From a virus, in the IMG/VR virus record IMGVR_UViG_3300027710_000820, positions 1 through 55,547 of that record: 55,547 nt of DNA. One strand, written 5' to 3'. The first letter of the stretch is position 1, and the number at the start of each line of letters is the position of its first letter. The translations under genes and the position numbers were made by a program. Under the pieces are notes generated by a model that saw only the letters and a program-made list of their open reading frames with translations, made no database searches and was not told the DNA's origin. Positions 30,146 through 38,286 of this stretch are shown in pieces.

Positions 30146-31305
30146 TTAGTAAACGTTTTATCGCCGGGCCACAAAGGTAACTTTGTTCCCGGCTTTCTTT
30201 TGGGTATTTTACTATCAGCACTGCTTACACAACTGTCTGTAACACAAGGTTGTGGGCCATCAAATAATTTAAATCCAGTTTCAATGTTGCCTAAAGGTGC
30301 ATCATGGCAACTATAGCTACGCTTGATTGATCCGTCAGGTTCACGTATAATGATACTGCGATAGCCACTGCTACATTCCCAGTCTCTAAACTTATTAAAG
30401 TTAAAAGCATTAAATCGTTCTGCTTGATCCATGTACCAAACCTTTTTAGTTTTATCGACGAACTCAACTTGAAAGTGTTGCGGTATAGTATCTTGGCTGT
30501 ATATCGGGTCTGGCTCTTTTTTAAATGTAGGCTGAGGACGTTCAACTAGTTTTGCGAGTGCGGATTTTGCCTCTGTGAAGGCACGTTGTGGCATGCCGTT
30601 ATGCAATACCTTAAGCATTTCCGGAGTATATCCGTCAACTACTCTACTAGCAGTAGGATCACTCTGCGGCTTTAATGTTACATTAATTCCCCTATTATGA
30701 AAATACAGTGCATTCTCATAATCCCTATCAAACCATTCCGGAACCATAACCATGTTGATAGTTACTTGAACATCGTGCTGTTGGCATAGATCTAGCTTGT
30801 CAGCAAACTCTGACATTTTTTCTTTTGTATTAACGTGTTCAGTATGTAAACTGGCAGTTATACTTGCTCTGTGAAATTTACTTACAGCAGGGCAATATTC
30901 TTCTTTATGCCACTTTAGTGTACGACTCATGTTTGTAGTCATGTGTACACTTGTATAATTTGTGTTACCAGCATCATTGTTTAAGTGGTTAAGAATGTCA
31001 ATATATCCAGGATGGAATGTTGGCTCTCCTCCACTTAGACTAAAATGGAAACTATTAAATCCACGTTCACGAGCTTGACGTTTTATTTCATCTACTGTTG
31101 CCAAACAAAGTTCAGTAGGTCTATGATCTTTTTTGTCACTGCGAGCATAAGGCCAGCAGTAGCTACAGTTATAATTACAAAATCTTCCTAATAACCAACT
31201 TACAGTAAACAGGTCACGATATAACATTGTACGCTGTCCTACACGCTCAATGTCACCATAAGGAATTTGTGTAAAATCGTAAGCCGACTTTGTTAAATCA
31301 TTCAT
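30142..31305 (-). CDS. Radical-SAM protein with C-terminal Cys-rich (SPASM/twitch-like) domain
   Basis: A 387-residue radical-SAM enzyme, last gene of the operon. The iron-sulfur/SAM motif is CNYNCSYC (C43, C47, C50), with SLSGGEPTFH (SAM-binding GGE) next. The last ~90 residues hold a Cys cluster (WECSSGYRSI, YSCHDAPLGN, PCVTDSC), typical of auxiliary [4Fe-4S] SPASM/twitch domains that handle peptide or other large substrates. It resembles the split pair at 33622-34790. Its 3' end contains, on the opposite strand, the terminator for thyX. Substrate unknown. Confidence 0.87.
   Translation of the reverse strand: MNDLTKSAYDFTQIPYGDIERVGQRTMLYRDLFTVSWLLGRFCNYNCSYCWPYARSDKKDHRPTELCLATVDEIKRQARERGFNSFHFSLSGGEPTFHPGYIDILNHLNNDAGNTNYTSVHMTTNMSRTLKWHKEEYCPAVSKFHRASITASLHTEHVNTKEKMSEFADKLDLCQQHDVQVTINMVMVPEWFDRDYENALYFHNRGINVTLKPQSDPTASRVVDGYTPEMLKVLHNGMPQRAFTEAKSALAKLVERPQPTFKKEPDPIYSQDTIPQHFQVEFVDKTKKVWYMDQAERFNAFNFNKFRDWECSSGYRSIIIREPDGSIKRSYSCHDAPLGNIETGFKLFDGPQPCVTDSCVSSADSKIPKRKPGTKLPLWPGDKTFTN
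30163..30201 (+). terminator. Terminator for thyX embedded in the opposing radical-SAM gene
   Basis: GCCGGG (30163-30168) pairs with CCCGGC (30188-30193). Inside, ACAAAG (30171-30176) pairs with CTTTGT (30181-30186) around a GTAA tetraloop. TTTCTTTT follows at 30194-30201. On the + strand this is a strong Rho-independent terminator; on the - strand no T-run follows, so it appears one-directional. It lies inside the coding 3' end of the convergent gene. Confidence 0.85.
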
Positions 31306-32422
31306 ATAAATCTTTCATTGTATCATAAAGCTCTGTGTTATAATCTTTCCAATGCTCTGATCGCAGTTCATTAAGGATCGAGTCTTGTTTAATAAATTTG
31401 TTAATATCGCCTGGTCTATTAAGCTCGTCTAATACCACTTTAAATAAAGGTATATCAATACTAGTGTTCCAATCAGTAATTTTGGCTTTGATTAGTTCTT
31501 TTGCAGTATTAGGTAAATGTCTAGGCAACATCCAATCAGGCCCGTCAGCTAACACGTAATCAATATTCATCTTAGGAAAATTAGTTTTTATAAAAGTGTA
31601 CAGTAAATCAATTTGATTTAAGTTATATATACTAGCAACTGAATGTAGACCAACTGAATTTTTATCTAACTTTTCACTAAAATTATTGTAGAACCAATGC
31701 AGGTTTTCTACTGTTTTTTCCCACTTGCTACCTTTTCTTAAAAAGTCATTTAATGTACCATATGCGTCAATACTTAGATTAATCCTAACTTGTTTGCATT
31801 CGCTTAATAATGAATACAGTTCAGTAGAAGGAACCATCGTTGCATTTGTTGTAAGCATTATTGATAAATTTTTTCGATCACATCGTTTTAGTACATCAAT
31901 AAATTTATCCTCATCCATCAAAGGTTCGCCACCTATTAACTTAATAGCTCGTAATTTAGATAAGTCATATGAGCTTAATACTACGTTTTGCTCAATAATG
32001 CCTTTAGGTATTTTCATCCCTAATGCTTTTGCATCACTATACCAACTTGTACTTAACTCTGGTCCACACATACGACATTTGTTATTACATGTGTTACTCA
32101 ATGCTAAATCCAAATATACAAGAGAGGGTTCAGTATTTCCAATATCTAATCCAAAATCTTTACCTTTTTCCATAAAGTACATTCGTGTACTCTTACCTGT
32201 CTTTTCTTCATTTTCATAACATTTAGAACATCCTTCAACAGGCTCGTTGTTTCTCATTTTATTTCGAATGTCTTCTAAAAATTCATGATTAAAAACATTA
32301 GGGTCAGTTATCTTAAAGTCCTCTGGAACTGTGTCCCAGCGAAATATACAACAAGGAAATACACGGCCATTAGGACGTATTGCCAAATGGCTAAATGGCA
32401 GTGGGCAATAGCTTTTAGTCAT
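31298..32422 (-). CDS. Radical-SAM protein with N-terminal Cys cluster
   Basis: A 374-residue radical-SAM protein. Unusually, the auxiliary Cys set is at the N-terminus: C6 in YCPLPF, C24-C25 in VFPCCIF, C65/C68 in EGCSKCYE. The SAM motif is CNNKCRMC (C112, C116, C119), followed by IGGEPLMDED. The 'CP-x-PF...G...PCC' plus 'GC-x-x-C' arrangement places it in the twitch/SPASM-related class found in several neighbours here. It overlaps both flanking genes by 8 bases. The substrate is unknown. Confidence 0.87.
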   Translation of the reverse strand: MTKSYCPLPFSHLAIRPNGRVFPCCIFRWDTVPEDFKITDPNVFNHEFLEDIRNKMRNNEPVEGCSKCYENEEKTGKSTRMYFMEKGKDFGLDIGNTEPSLVYLDLALSNTCNNKCRMCGPELSTSWYSDAKALGMKIPKGIIEQNVVLSSYDLSKLRAIKLIGGEPLMDEDKFIDVLKRCDRKNLSIMLTTNATMVPSTELYSLLSECKQVRINLSIDAYGTLNDFLRKGSKWEKTVENLHWFYNNFSEKLDKNSVGLHSVASIYNLNQIDLLYTFIKTNFPKMNIDYVLADGPDWMLPRHLPNTAKELIKAKITDWNTSIDIPLFKVVLDELNRPGDINKFIKQDSILNELRSEHWKDYNTELYDTMKDLYE

Positions 32423-33632
32423 TATTCATCCATTTAGTAAGTAAGGGATCTAAAAAATCATTATAATTTTGATTCCTAGAAAGGTCAAACAACGTAGATT
32501 CATCTACTATTAATTGTCTATTCTCTTTGTTGTTGTTTATAGCGTTATCGATTTGTTTAATTAAGTTAACAACTTTACCGTCTTCTAAATTATTCTCATT
32601 GAGAATATAAGGAGCAATGCGGGTCTTTGCTTCTTCTAAAATATGAATTGGCAAATGCTTTAGTGCAATGCCCCTATCAACATCATAGATTTCAGCAAAT
32701 CCTATCGAAGCGCCTTTGGTTACACTTCTTACCCACTCAATATAGTCTGGGATATTTAATAAATTATGAGCACTGACTACCATTGTGAAATTTAGTACTT
32801 TGTCATAATTAGTTACATTGTTAATATAATTAACAACACTTTCATTCATTTGTTCAAATGTTGCCGGGTACCTAATATATTCGTAGGCTTTATCAACACC
32901 ATCAATACTAAATGTATGTTTATTTCGTTTAAACTGATTTATGATATCAACAAGCTCATCATTAAACTGTGTAGCATTAGTATGAAACATTAGTGTAGTG
33001 TGTTTAGCATTACCCGTTTCAACATAACGTTTTAATAGTTGTAAAACTTTGTTATCATAAAACGGTTCTCCACCCGATGCTTTAATAACTTTAATTGTAT
33101 CAGTGTTATTCATCATCCAATCCCACTGGATTGATTTAGTTGCTTCTATGGCGTAGGACTTTACCCAACGTTTTGTAGTCTTTTCAGCTAGTTCTAATAG
33201 GCCATTCTTTTCAAAATATTGATAATCGGCCATTAATTGATGACTTGCCGTTGGTGTACACATCCTGCATCGTAGATTGCAGATGTTAGATGCAGTTATA
33301 TCAATGACAGAAAGCCCATCTTCCTCATATCCGTAATCTGTATTTGAATATTCTCTAAAGGATTTTAACCCCCTGTCTTCTTGTTCCCAGCAAACTTTAC
33401 AAGCGGAATCTTTTACGCCGTTTGATAAATTTTGCCTTAATAACTCCATTCGAGGATGATCAAACATTTCTTGCGGTGTTAACAAATGCATATCAGGAAT
33501 ATCTAATACAGGATCATCTGAAGGAAGATTTCCCATCATGCAACATGGCCAAAACTCTCGTAACTTATTGCCATCAAATTCTTTAATGGCAATTTCTCTA
33601 AAAGGATATCTGCAATACGTTTTACTTGACAT
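32415..33632 (-). CDS. Radical-SAM protein with N-terminal Cys cluster
   Basis: A 405-residue member of the same architecture: C7 in TYCRYPF, C30-C31 in FWPCCMMGN, ACKVCWEQEDRG, then CNLRCRMC and KASGGEPFYD. Overlaps the downstream gene by 8 bases and the upstream one by 11. Sequence is clearly related to, but different from, the gene at 31298, so the two probably act on different substrates or sites. The substrate is unknown. Confidence 0.87.
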   Translation of the reverse strand: MSSKTYCRYPFREIAIKEFDGNKLREFWPCCMMGNLPSDDPVLDIPDMHLLTPQEMFDHPRMELLRQNLSNGVKDSACKVCWEQEDRGLKSFREYSNTDYGYEEDGLSVIDITASNICNLRCRMCTPTASHQLMADYQYFEKNGLLELAEKTTKRWVKSYAIEATKSIQWDWMMNNTDTIKVIKASGGEPFYDNKVLQLLKRYVETGNAKHTTLMFHTNATQFNDELVDIINQFKRNKHTFSIDGVDKAYEYIRYPATFEQMNESVVNYINNVTNYDKVLNFTMVVSAHNLLNIPDYIEWVRSVTKGASIGFAEIYDVDRGIALKHLPIHILEEAKTRIAPYILNENNLEDGKVVNLIKQIDNAINNNKENRQLIVDESTLFDLSRNQNYNDFLDPLLTKWMNND

Positions 33633-34083
33633 TTTTTTCCTCTAACAAAGAGTTGTTGAATACGTTTTTATCAACATGTCTAAATAATACCTTTTGGTAA
33701 GATTCTTTATTAGAACTCTTTGGCGCACATAATCCACATCCGCAAGTATGTTTAGGACAAATTATAGTAGGCATTGTTTCACTTTCTAATCTAGCCTTCA
33801 ACTCTGCTAAAATTTTGTCACCCTCACTTAACTTACCGATAGGACCGCGTGTTCCACCAAACTGTGCTTGACATGTTTGATGATGAAATACGCTATCTGT
33901 CTGTTGTTCAATGTGCATAAAGAACCAGTTGACACTACAATGCCATCCTTTAAATTCTCTAAAATCAACAAACTTACTTTTACGATCAGAGTCGGGTTCA
34001 CAACTGTTACTTAGACACATGGTCCTGCTTCCACAGCAAGGTCTTCCAATCTTTAATGCTAACTCTTTTTTTTCTTCACTCAT
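33622..34083 (-). CDS. Stand-alone Cys-rich auxiliary domain (C-terminal half of a split radical-SAM protein)
   Basis: A 153-residue protein with no CX3CX2C-GGE barrel but many cysteines: RPCCGSRTMCLSNSC, GWHCSVNWF, HHQTCQAQ and ICPKHTCGCGLC. The W-x-C...(Y/H)-x-T-C...C-x-x-x-C order parallels the C-terminal domain of the gene at 30142. It starts at an ATGA overlap with the upstream radical-SAM barrel gene (34080-34790), which itself lacks this domain. I infer that one ancestral gene has split into barrel and auxiliary-cluster subunits. Confidence 0.8.
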   Translation of the reverse strand: MSEEKKELALKIGRPCCGSRTMCLSNSCEPDSDRKSKFVDFREFKGWHCSVNWFFMHIEQQTDSVFHHQTCQAQFGGTRGPIGKLSEGDKILAELKARLESETMPTIICPKHTCGCGLCAPKSSNKESYQKVLFRHVDKNVFNNSLLEEKNVK

Positions 34084-34790
34084 GCCATCTGTACCTTTTT
34101 AGTATTGTTTGCCCAGTAATCTTTGAACCATGTAGTCTGTTGTTCAGTGTACATATGAGCAAAATTACTTCTACTATCTGGCTCTTCTCCAATAATTCTA
34201 GGCACATACTTAATATCTTTGCTATCTAAGAAGTCGCATACTGCAATACATTCATCAAAGTACGCGGCATGAAACATAACATTAATACTGATTGTACACT
34301 TATGTTCTTTACCATAAGTAGCAAACTGTACCATACGGTCTTTAACTTGTTGCTTTAACTTGTTGTCAGCTTCTGCGTGGTAACTGATTGTTATGTGATC
34401 AAAATTTTCCATAACTTGCGTTGCCATCTTTTCGCCCATTGCACCGTTACTTGTTAGCGCAAAACTACATTCATATTTGTCTTTGTATTTCTGCTCGTAT
34501 GTTTCTCTAATGTATTTTGCAAACGGGATAAAGTTAGGATTTACAGTTGGTTCACCACCAGTGAAGCTAATACTTGCCCGTTTATAATCTCTATATGTCA
34601 TGTATAAATTAACGTACTCTAATACAAAGTCGCTATTTTTAATAAGATCATCTAAAGTAGCATGTGGACTAAAGTTGTCATGCCTGTGAGCTGGACAATA
34701 ACTGCAATCGTAATTGCAACGGCGTCCAGTGTCCCATGTGACTTGGAACACATTTCCGTCTAACAGATCAACTGTATCAAAACTAGCCAT
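34080..34790 (-). CDS. Radical-SAM barrel protein lacking C-terminal domain (N-terminal half of split pair)
   Basis: A 236-residue protein with SAM motif CNYDCSYC (C25, C29, C32) and SFTGGEPTVN, closely parallel to the first ~250 residues of the protein at 30142. It ends without an auxiliary Cys domain, which is supplied by the next ORF, joined by ATGA. Length is short for SPASM proteins (usually 350-450). Likely forms a two-subunit enzyme. It starts at a TAATG junction with the upstream gene. Confidence 0.85.
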   Translation of the reverse strand: MASFDTVDLLDGNVFQVTWDTGRRCNYDCSYCPAHRHDNFSPHATLDDLIKNSDFVLEYVNLYMTYRDYKRASISFTGGEPTVNPNFIPFAKYIRETYEQKYKDKYECSFALTSNGAMGEKMATQVMENFDHITISYHAEADNKLKQQVKDRMVQFATYGKEHKCTISINVMFHAAYFDECIAVCDFLDSKDIKYVPRIIGEEPDSRSNFAHMYTEQQTTWFKDYWANNTKKVQMA

Positions 34791-36088
34791 TAAATATAAT
34801 CCTTAAATTTTGGTTCTACATCTAGTAAATTCTCATCTCGAATGGAATCTAGTTGTTTTGTATATTTTACAAACTCATCCCAGTATTCATCGTGATAACT
34901 CTCGCTATTCATATAGCCGGTAACACCTTTAACTATGTCTTCTGCTTGTTTAATAACATGCTCATTATATCCGCATGTTTTTACCCACTCTAAGAACTCT
35001 TGAAAACTCTGTGTTACTTCTTTCTTGTAAGCATCTGGTAGGACTCTTACATTTAAATGCTTTGGATGGTGTGCTACGTGGTGCGTAATAATAGGACGGC
35101 GGTTAGTCGAGTTAACTCTTTTAAGACCGCTTTCACTAAGTTTCCATTTCATAAAATCAATCATATGATTTACATTATATGCAGTGACTGTAAACGCTAC
35201 CCAAGAGATAATATTACTTGGCAGTGCATCTACTTTACGTAAATTATCTAATGTTTTATCCCACTTGGCCGGACTTCTCTGATACTCTTGTACTGCACCC
35301 ATACCGTCAACACTTGCTCCGACACGTACTTGTTTAAAGCTCTTCCACAGATTAGTAACACGAGTAGGTAATGTACTCATGTTTGTATTGTATTCAATAA
35401 TGATGTGTTTCGCGGCGTCATTATCTACGCACCGTTCAAGAAAATCATAATGACGTTCTATTAGCATAGGCTCACCGCCAGCAAAATACACATGTTCAAT
35501 GTTGTGTATGTTTGCTTCGAGCTGTTCCCAGAACGGCTCATATTCTGGCCAGTTAAATGCCGCAACTTTATCATCAACAATTTCCATTATTCCCGAAGTG
35601 TCTTTAAACTTGTTAGTTCCCGTTAATTTAATCCAGTCGCTGTACCATGCACTACTATCAGTAGGGCCGCACATGCGACATTTTAAATTACAAAAATTAC
35701 CGAAGCGTAAATCATAGTATACTACAGGAAAGTCCCCTGTGTCAATACTACCATCATCATTTGTTCTAGCTCTAACGTCATCAATGTTCAATTTCCATTG
35801 TTCATTCTCGTATGTACGTCTACTAACTAGGCCATTTGTTTCTTCATTCTTACAGCGACCACATTCGTCACTCCAAACATCATTAAGCATGTTGAGACGC
35901 ATGGACTTCATCATGTCTGTATTTCTAGCATCGCATAACTTATCTTTGCCAGCGTTAAATGCAGTACCATCTTCTTTACGGATTACTCCTTGATTCTTAG
36001 TCACGTTGGCTTGACAGCAAACACGTATGTCACCGTTGGCACGTATTGCTTGGAAATTCCAAGGAACTGGACAGAATGTTTTAGACAT
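34790..36088 (-). CDS. Radical-SAM protein with N-terminal Cys cluster
   Basis: A 432-residue protein with C6 in FCPVPW, C24-C25 in IRVCCQANV, DECGRCKNEE, then the SAM motif CNLKCRMC and FAGGEPMLIE. The same layout occurs at 38279, with which it shares the LRFG...C...C-x-x-C and 'SSAWYSDW/SSGWIKDW' pattern after the cluster. Overlaps the QueC-like gene by 8 bases. Substrate unknown. Confidence 0.88.
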   Translation of the reverse strand: MSKTFCPVPWNFQAIRANGDIRVCCQANVTKNQGVIRKEDGTAFNAGKDKLCDARNTDMMKSMRLNMLNDVWSDECGRCKNEETNGLVSRRTYENEQWKLNIDDVRARTNDDGSIDTGDFPVVYYDLRFGNFCNLKCRMCGPTDSSAWYSDWIKLTGTNKFKDTSGIMEIVDDKVAAFNWPEYEPFWEQLEANIHNIEHVYFAGGEPMLIERHYDFLERCVDNDAAKHIIIEYNTNMSTLPTRVTNLWKSFKQVRVGASVDGMGAVQEYQRSPAKWDKTLDNLRKVDALPSNIISWVAFTVTAYNVNHMIDFMKWKLSESGLKRVNSTNRRPIITHHVAHHPKHLNVRVLPDAYKKEVTQSFQEFLEWVKTCGYNEHVIKQAEDIVKGVTGYMNSESYHDEYWDEFVKYTKQLDSIRDENLLDVEPKFKDYI

Positions 36089-36947
36089 TTTTTATTTTTT
36101 CCAATGTTTCACTCAACTTGGCAGTAGCCCAATCTCGCTCAAGGCACCAAAAACAAGTACCGCATTCAGGAACCTTCATTCCTGGAGTATATTCTTTATG
36201 ACTTGCTACTACTTCTTTGATTGCTTTAGCATTAACATCGCCTTCACAGCTTCGTGTAATATCTAATAGATCAGTAATTCCAAATAAATGATATTGTGCA
36301 ATAATCCAAGACTTATCAACAAATCTAAAAGGATGGCATAAAAATCTATCGTTGGTGTAAATTAACACGTCTCGAATTTCGCCTTCACTTGCAGTTTTTT
36401 GCCTGTTGGCCATTTTCTTTGGGAAGTCTTCTTCTAAAGGATTTTGCGAAGTAGCGTTAAAAATTGCATTAAGTTTATGCTTGAACACACAGTATTCATT
36501 GAAGCCATATATAGAAATTTGATCACCACTTCTCATATGATCCGTATAAACTAGATCCCTAAAAACATTGCCAGATACTCCATGCTCTAACTCAGGTGTA
36601 ATGAAGTTTTCATGGCGTTCTCCAATTATATCAGGGAACATTTCTTTTAAATGTTTGTAAACTTCGACACTAACTGGGCCTTGCCATGGGCGTGTGGTCC
36701 AACACCTAACATGCGTTATAATGTCAATAGTACATTTAAAATTATTTTCTGTAATTATTTTACATAGCAAATATGTAAGACATGCGCTGTCTGCACCGCC
36801 TGACAAGTTCATTCCTATTTTGTTCCACTTGGCACTAAATGGAATTTCTAATCCATTAATTTTAAAAAATTGTATAGCGTGTTCAGTACCAATGTTTGCT
36901 TCTAGTTGGCCTAGGTTATGATATATTGCATTAGATTGTTCAAACAT
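36081..36947 (-). CDS. QueC-like PP-loop ATPase with Cys4 zinc site
   Basis: A 288-residue N-type ATP pyrophosphatase. The PP-loop is SGGADSA (residues 49-55). C234, C262, C265 and C268 (in ECGTCFWCLER) match the zinc-binding Cys4 of QueC (7-cyano-7-deazaguanine synthase), but with 27 residues between the first and second Cys, much longer than usual. It has ~45 extra residues before the PP-loop. QueC adenylates and aminates 7-carboxy-7-deazaguanine to preQ0. Location inside the radical-SAM operon, away from the other queuosine-type genes, leaves an amidation or thiolation role with a radical-SAM partner as the alternative. Confidence 0.72.
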   Translation of the reverse strand: MFEQSNAIYHNLGQLEANIGTEHAIQFFKINGLEIPFSAKWNKIGMNLSGGADSACLTYLLCKIITENNFKCTIDIITHVRCWTTRPWQGPVSVEVYKHLKEMFPDIIGERHENFITPELEHGVSGNVFRDLVYTDHMRSGDQISIYGFNEYCVFKHKLNAIFNATSQNPLEEDFPKKMANRQKTASEGEIRDVLIYTNDRFLCHPFRFVDKSWIIAQYHLFGITDLLDITRSCEGDVNAKAIKEVVASHKEYTPGMKVPECGTCFWCLERDWATAKLSETLEKIKNV

Positions 36948-38286
36948 CGCTAACCCTTTCTATGTTTCCGTTTACAAATTTATATTTTTTCATGTAATCA
37001 TTAAAATTGTGTTTCCATATCACATCTGTCTTTCTAATAAAAATCATAAATGCATCCCATTCTGATTCTTTTGGGATATGATTAAAAATATAATCCTCAA
37101 TGTCCTTTAGAGCTCGAAGTGCAGACTTGATATCCTTAAACTCACCGGTACGAGAATCAAATCCTCTGCGATGTTTATATTGCTCTAAATTAGCTTTACG
37201 CTTTGCATCTTCATCCATTACTATTTTGTAAGCACTTTGAATATCTTGTTTGACTTCATCTTTAAATTTCATTGTCATCAATGCAGGATTCATATAACGC
37301 GGTGTATAAACTATAGCAGAATTAATATGATCCACATCAAGGGTCATAAACGATTCAAATACGTTTTCAATGTCCATTATTTGATATGCACTTGTTGTAC
37401 ACACAATGTTAAGTTCGCACTTTCTATCCACTGCTCTAAACTTTTCAACATTGCTTTTTAAAACGTCCCAATCACCAGTTCTAAAGTATTCGTATATGTT
37501 AGTACCTGCATCAAGTGACATATGTATTAGTCCTCGACCAAACGGTGCTAGTAAATTAGATAACTTAACAGGATCAAATTTAGCATTAAAATTAGAGTGA
37601 AATGTTAATGCAATGTTCTTTGCATTAGGATGATTTGCAAGTTTTTCTAAACAAGGAAAAAATTGTTTTTGATATAACACTTCGCCGCCAGCAAAATCTA
37701 TTTTTCTAATATTAGGAAAATGTGTATTCAAATCATTAACAATTTGTTCCATCTCTTCAATTGAAATAGATATTGATAAATCCTCGTCCTTACTTTGCTT
37801 ATGAAATTCTCTTGTTAACTGTATAAGTTTGTTATCTTTATCTTCTTTGTCAGACTTATAATTTTTTAACTTACTCATCCATCCGCTTGAATATACATCA
37901 CTGCAATGTAAGCAGGCAAAATTACAACTATTACTAAAACGTAACTCAATATGTTTTACCGAGGCAAAATCAATTTCGCCAGTTAATGCATTATACATGT
38001 CAAGATCAAATGCAATTTCTGGCATTTGATCAAAATCCTGCCGCATAGATTTTGCGCCGATATCCTCTACTTCTTTACATAGATGGCATCCTGGAGACCA
38101 CTGCCCAGACATTAACTCTTTTCTATGCTGTTTAAATTTTTCAGAGTTGATGATTTCTGAAGGCTTAATCACATGCGTATCTTTGTAGATATGCAACTGA
38201 TCAGATTGTTGTGGGCAACTGGTTACAAATCCATTTTTGTAATTTAATGCGCCAAGTGCATATGGACACAATAACTGCTTAGCCAT
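36940..38286 (-). CDS. Divergent radical-SAM protein with N-terminal Cys residues
   Basis: A 448-residue radical-SAM protein. Motif CNFACLHC with FAGGEVLYQ (GGE) is present. The N-terminal cluster is reduced: C7 in LLCPYALG, one Cys (TSCPQQ) where others have CC, then PGCHLCKEV. The middle is Lys-rich. It is the most diverged of the five N-terminal-cluster members and may have a partly different cofactor set. Overlaps its neighbours by 8 bases on each side. Confidence 0.85.
   Translation of the reverse strand: MAKQLLCPYALGALNYKNGFVTSCPQQSDQLHIYKDTHVIKPSEIINSEKFKQHRKELMSGQWSPGCHLCKEVEDIGAKSMRQDFDQMPEIAFDLDMYNALTGEIDFASVKHIELRFSNSCNFACLHCSDVYSSGWMSKLKNYKSDKEDKDNKLIQLTREFHKQSKDEDLSISISIEEMEQIVNDLNTHFPNIRKIDFAGGEVLYQKQFFPCLEKLANHPNAKNIALTFHSNFNAKFDPVKLSNLLAPFGRGLIHMSLDAGTNIYEYFRTGDWDVLKSNVEKFRAVDRKCELNIVCTTSAYQIMDIENVFESFMTLDVDHINSAIVYTPRYMNPALMTMKFKDEVKQDIQSAYKIVMDEDAKRKANLEQYKHRRGFDSRTGEFKDIKSALRALKDIEDYIFNHIPKESEWDAFMIFIRKTDVIWKHNFNDYMKKYKFVNGNIERVSDV

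Noticed and set aside
31725-32219. 164-codon plus-strand frame inside the radical-SAM operon
   Set aside because: It mirrors the coding bias of the minus-strand gene, has no ribosome site, and lies wholly within an intact conserved gene.
34080-34083. Split radical-SAM pair as a pseudogene
   Set aside because: Both halves keep their cysteine motifs and are joined by an ATGA overlap like other operon genes, favouring functional fission.
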